A stretch of DNA of 8,752 bases. It comes from Devosia sp. (GTDB lineage: Bacteria; Pseudomonadota; Alphaproteobacteria; Rhizobiales; Devosiaceae). The stretch's first letter is position 1. Every line of letters begins with the position of its first letter. The notes under the pieces were generated by a model. That model was not told where the DNA came from and searched no databases. It worked only from the letters and a program-made list of their open reading frames with translations. The stretch lies in the NCBI GenBank assembly GCA_028290245.1, contig JAQGKG010000414.1, positions 1 to 8,752 on the forward strand, written 5' to 3'. Shown in pieces: positions 7,547 through 8,752 of this stretch. Both the position numbers and the translations under genes were made by a program.

Positions 7547-7796
7547 GCGATGCGAAACGTCTCCAGAACGGGCGGACCTTGGTTTAGTTTGCGCGGGCAT
7601 TCAAGCGCTCAGCCAGCTGTGCACGGATTTCGCGAGCGTCCTGTTGCGGGATTGACGCGGCGGGCAAAGACCTCAATGTAAAGTGCTCGTACTGAACAAC
7701 CCTTGGTTGTGTGGGGAGTTAGGTCAGAGTGTGGCGAACGGCCCGGTTTGGCTCGCTACAATCTCACACCCGTGCAACCAGCCACCAAGGCCTACC
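7547..7796. promoter_or_regulatory. divergent lptF / pepA intergenic region
   Basis: This 250-base gap must hold promoters for both the Lpt run (minus) and pepA (plus), unless lptF starts at 7600, which would shorten it to 196 bases. Near its centre is an inverted repeat, ACAACC (7696-7701) and GGTTGT (7705-7710), with a 3-base spacer; it could be an operator or a small hairpin. On the minus strand, TACATT (7680-7675) resembles a -10 box, but no matching -35 lies at the right distance. I see no gene within the region. Confidence 0.45.
7757..7762 (+). promoter_or_regulatory. pepA: possible -10 box for pepA
   Basis: TACAAT matches the sigma-70-type -10 consensus at 5 of 6 bases and lies 34 bases before the pepA ATG. 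At 17-base spacing the -35 position reads GCGAAC, which is not convincing, so the call rests on the -10 alone. Confidence 0.3.
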
Positions 7797-8752
7797 ATGT
7801 CCCAGTCCATCACCATCCGTACCGCTCCACTCGGCCCGGTTTCCGCTGCCACGACCATCATCTATGCGACCGAAGACAGCGCGCCCGCCGGCGCCGCGTC
7901 GGCGGCCTGGTCTGCTACCGGTCTGGTCTGGGCCGAGACCGCTGCCGCAGGCGGCTTCAAGGGCAAGCAGGGCCATGCGTTGGACATTTTGGGAGCAGGG
8001 GGCAAGCGCCTCATCGTGCTCGGTAGCGGCAAGGCGGCGCCCGATGCTCCGCTCAATGGCTGGACCGATCGAGGTGGCTCCCTGCTGGCCAAGATTTCCG
8101 CCAGCCGCGCCGAAAAGGTCGCGGTCATCCTAGATGAACCCAGCGCAACCCCAGCCGCCATTGCCGAACTCGCCGCTGGCCTGCGCCTGCGCCACTACCG
8201 CTTCGATAAATACAAAACCGCAAAGCCCGACGACGCCACGGGTTCGCTGGAAATCACTCTCCACGTCGCCGATACTGCGGCTACCGACGCCGCCATCGCT
8301 GATCGCAACGCCACAGTTGATGGCACGCTACTCGCCCGCGACCTGATCAACGAACCCGCCAACGTCCTCGGCCCGGTCGAATTCGCCGCCCGCGCTGTCG
8401 AACTCTCCAAGCTCGGCGTTGACGTTAAAATTCTCGAGCCCGAAGCCCTCGAAAAGCTCGGCATGGGCTCGCTGCTCTGCGTCGCGCAGGGCTCCGATCG
8501 TCCGGCCCGCCTCGTCGTCATGCAATGGCGCGGTGGCAATCCCGATGCGGCGCCGTTGGCCTTTGTTGGCAAGGGCGTGGTGTTCGACACCGGTGGTATT
8601 TCCATCAAGCCTGCCGGCTCCATGGAAGACATGAAGGGCGACATGGGCGGCGCGGCGGCCGTCACCGGACTGATGCATGCACTCGCTTCACGCAAGGCTC
8701 CCGTGAATGCAGTGGGGGTTATCGGGCTTGTCGAAAACATGCCATCCGGCAC
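7797..8752 (+). CDS. pepA: leucyl aminopeptidase PepA (M17 family), 3' end outside window
   Basis: This is a cytosolic metallo-aminopeptidase that removes N-terminal amino acids from peptides; the family uses two divalent metals and forms hexamers. The frame is open from the ATG to the right edge with no stop, giving 318 residues of an expected roughly 500. Residues 1-160 are the variable N-terminal domain. The catalytic domain starts near 170, with ARDLINEPANVLGP (180-193) and then the signature GKGVVFDTGG (258-267), ISIKPAG (268-274) and MKGDMGGAAAV (279-289). By alignment with E. coli PepA from memory, K259, D264 and D282 are metal ligands and K271 is the catalytic lysine. The second ligand block (NTDAEGR) falls beyond the window. 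AAGG, 6 bases before the ATG, is a good ribosome-binding site. The gene is transcribed away from lptF, the usual arrangement in Hyphomicrobiales. Confidence 0.96.
   Translation, partial: MSQSITIRTAPLGPVSAATTIIYATEDSAPAGAASAAWSATGLVWAETAAAGGFKGKQGHALDILGAGGKRLIVLGSGKAAPDAPLNGWTDRGGSLLAKISASRAEKVAVILDEPSATPAAIAELAAGLRLRHYRFDKYKTAKPDDATGSLEITLHVADTAATDAAIADRNATVDGTLLARDLINEPANVLGPVEFAARAVELSKLGVDVKILEPEALEKLGMGSLLCVAQGSDRPARLVVMQWRGGNPDAAPLAFVGKGVVFDTGGISIKPAGSMEDMKGDMGGAAAVTGLMHALASRKAPVNAVGVIGLVENMPSG

Noticed and set aside
8195..8752. Minus-strand open frame (185 codons) at the right edge
   Set aside because: It is antisense to pepA, whose plus-strand frame has the diagnostic M17 signature; the antisense translation is Ser/Pro/Ala-rich with no domain.
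1..8752. CRISPR arrays, tRNA or rRNA genes, insertion sequences, toxin-antitoxin or defence genes
   Set aside because: I looked for regularly spaced repeats, cloverleaf-like sequences, transposase motifs and flanking terminal repeats and saw none; almost all of the window is explained by seven recognised housekeeping genes.

Overview
The window looks like chromosomal DNA from an alphaproteobacterium, most likely a member of the Hyphomicrobiales (Rhizobiales). A Devosia-like relative is a guess from the feel of the proteins and the roughly 60% GC composition, and was not tested. The main evidence is gene order: a divergent leucyl aminopeptidase gene followed on the opposite strand by lptF-lptG-lptD-surA-pdxA-rsmA. 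This is a widely conserved block in that order of bacteria.

Layout from left to right. Positions 1-126 hold the 3' end of an unidentified plus-strand gene with noticeably lower GC than the rest. Positions 127-226 are a short convergent spacer. From 7546 down to 227, six genes run on the minus strand in transcription order: lptF, lptG, lptD, surA, pdxA, rsmA. The lptF/lptG, lptG/lptD and pdxA/rsmA junctions each overlap by 4 bases (ATGA, GTGA, ATGA), so translational coupling is likely. The two junctions around surA are the only real gaps: 89 bases before it and 49 bases after it. The second gap holds a terminator-like hairpin. Positions 7547-7796 are a divergent intergenic region, and pepA starts at 7797 on the plus strand and runs off the right edge.

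How the genes work together. LptF and LptG are the membrane subunits of the ABC transporter that extracts lipopolysaccharide from the inner membrane. LptD is the outer-membrane protein that inserts it on the cell surface. SurA is the periplasmic chaperone that helps fold outer-membrane beta-barrels such as LptD. PdxA (vitamin B6 synthesis) and RsmA (16S rRNA dimethylation) are housekeeping passengers commonly linked to surA/lptD across Proteobacteria. PepA is an independent cytosolic peptidase.

I found no mobile element, CRISPR array, tRNA or rRNA, and no credible novel system. The points worth a second look are the surA-pdxA hairpin, a SurA with a degraded isomerase domain, an LptD with only two cysteines, the unidentified low-GC gene end at the left edge, and the start-site and promoter details around lptF.
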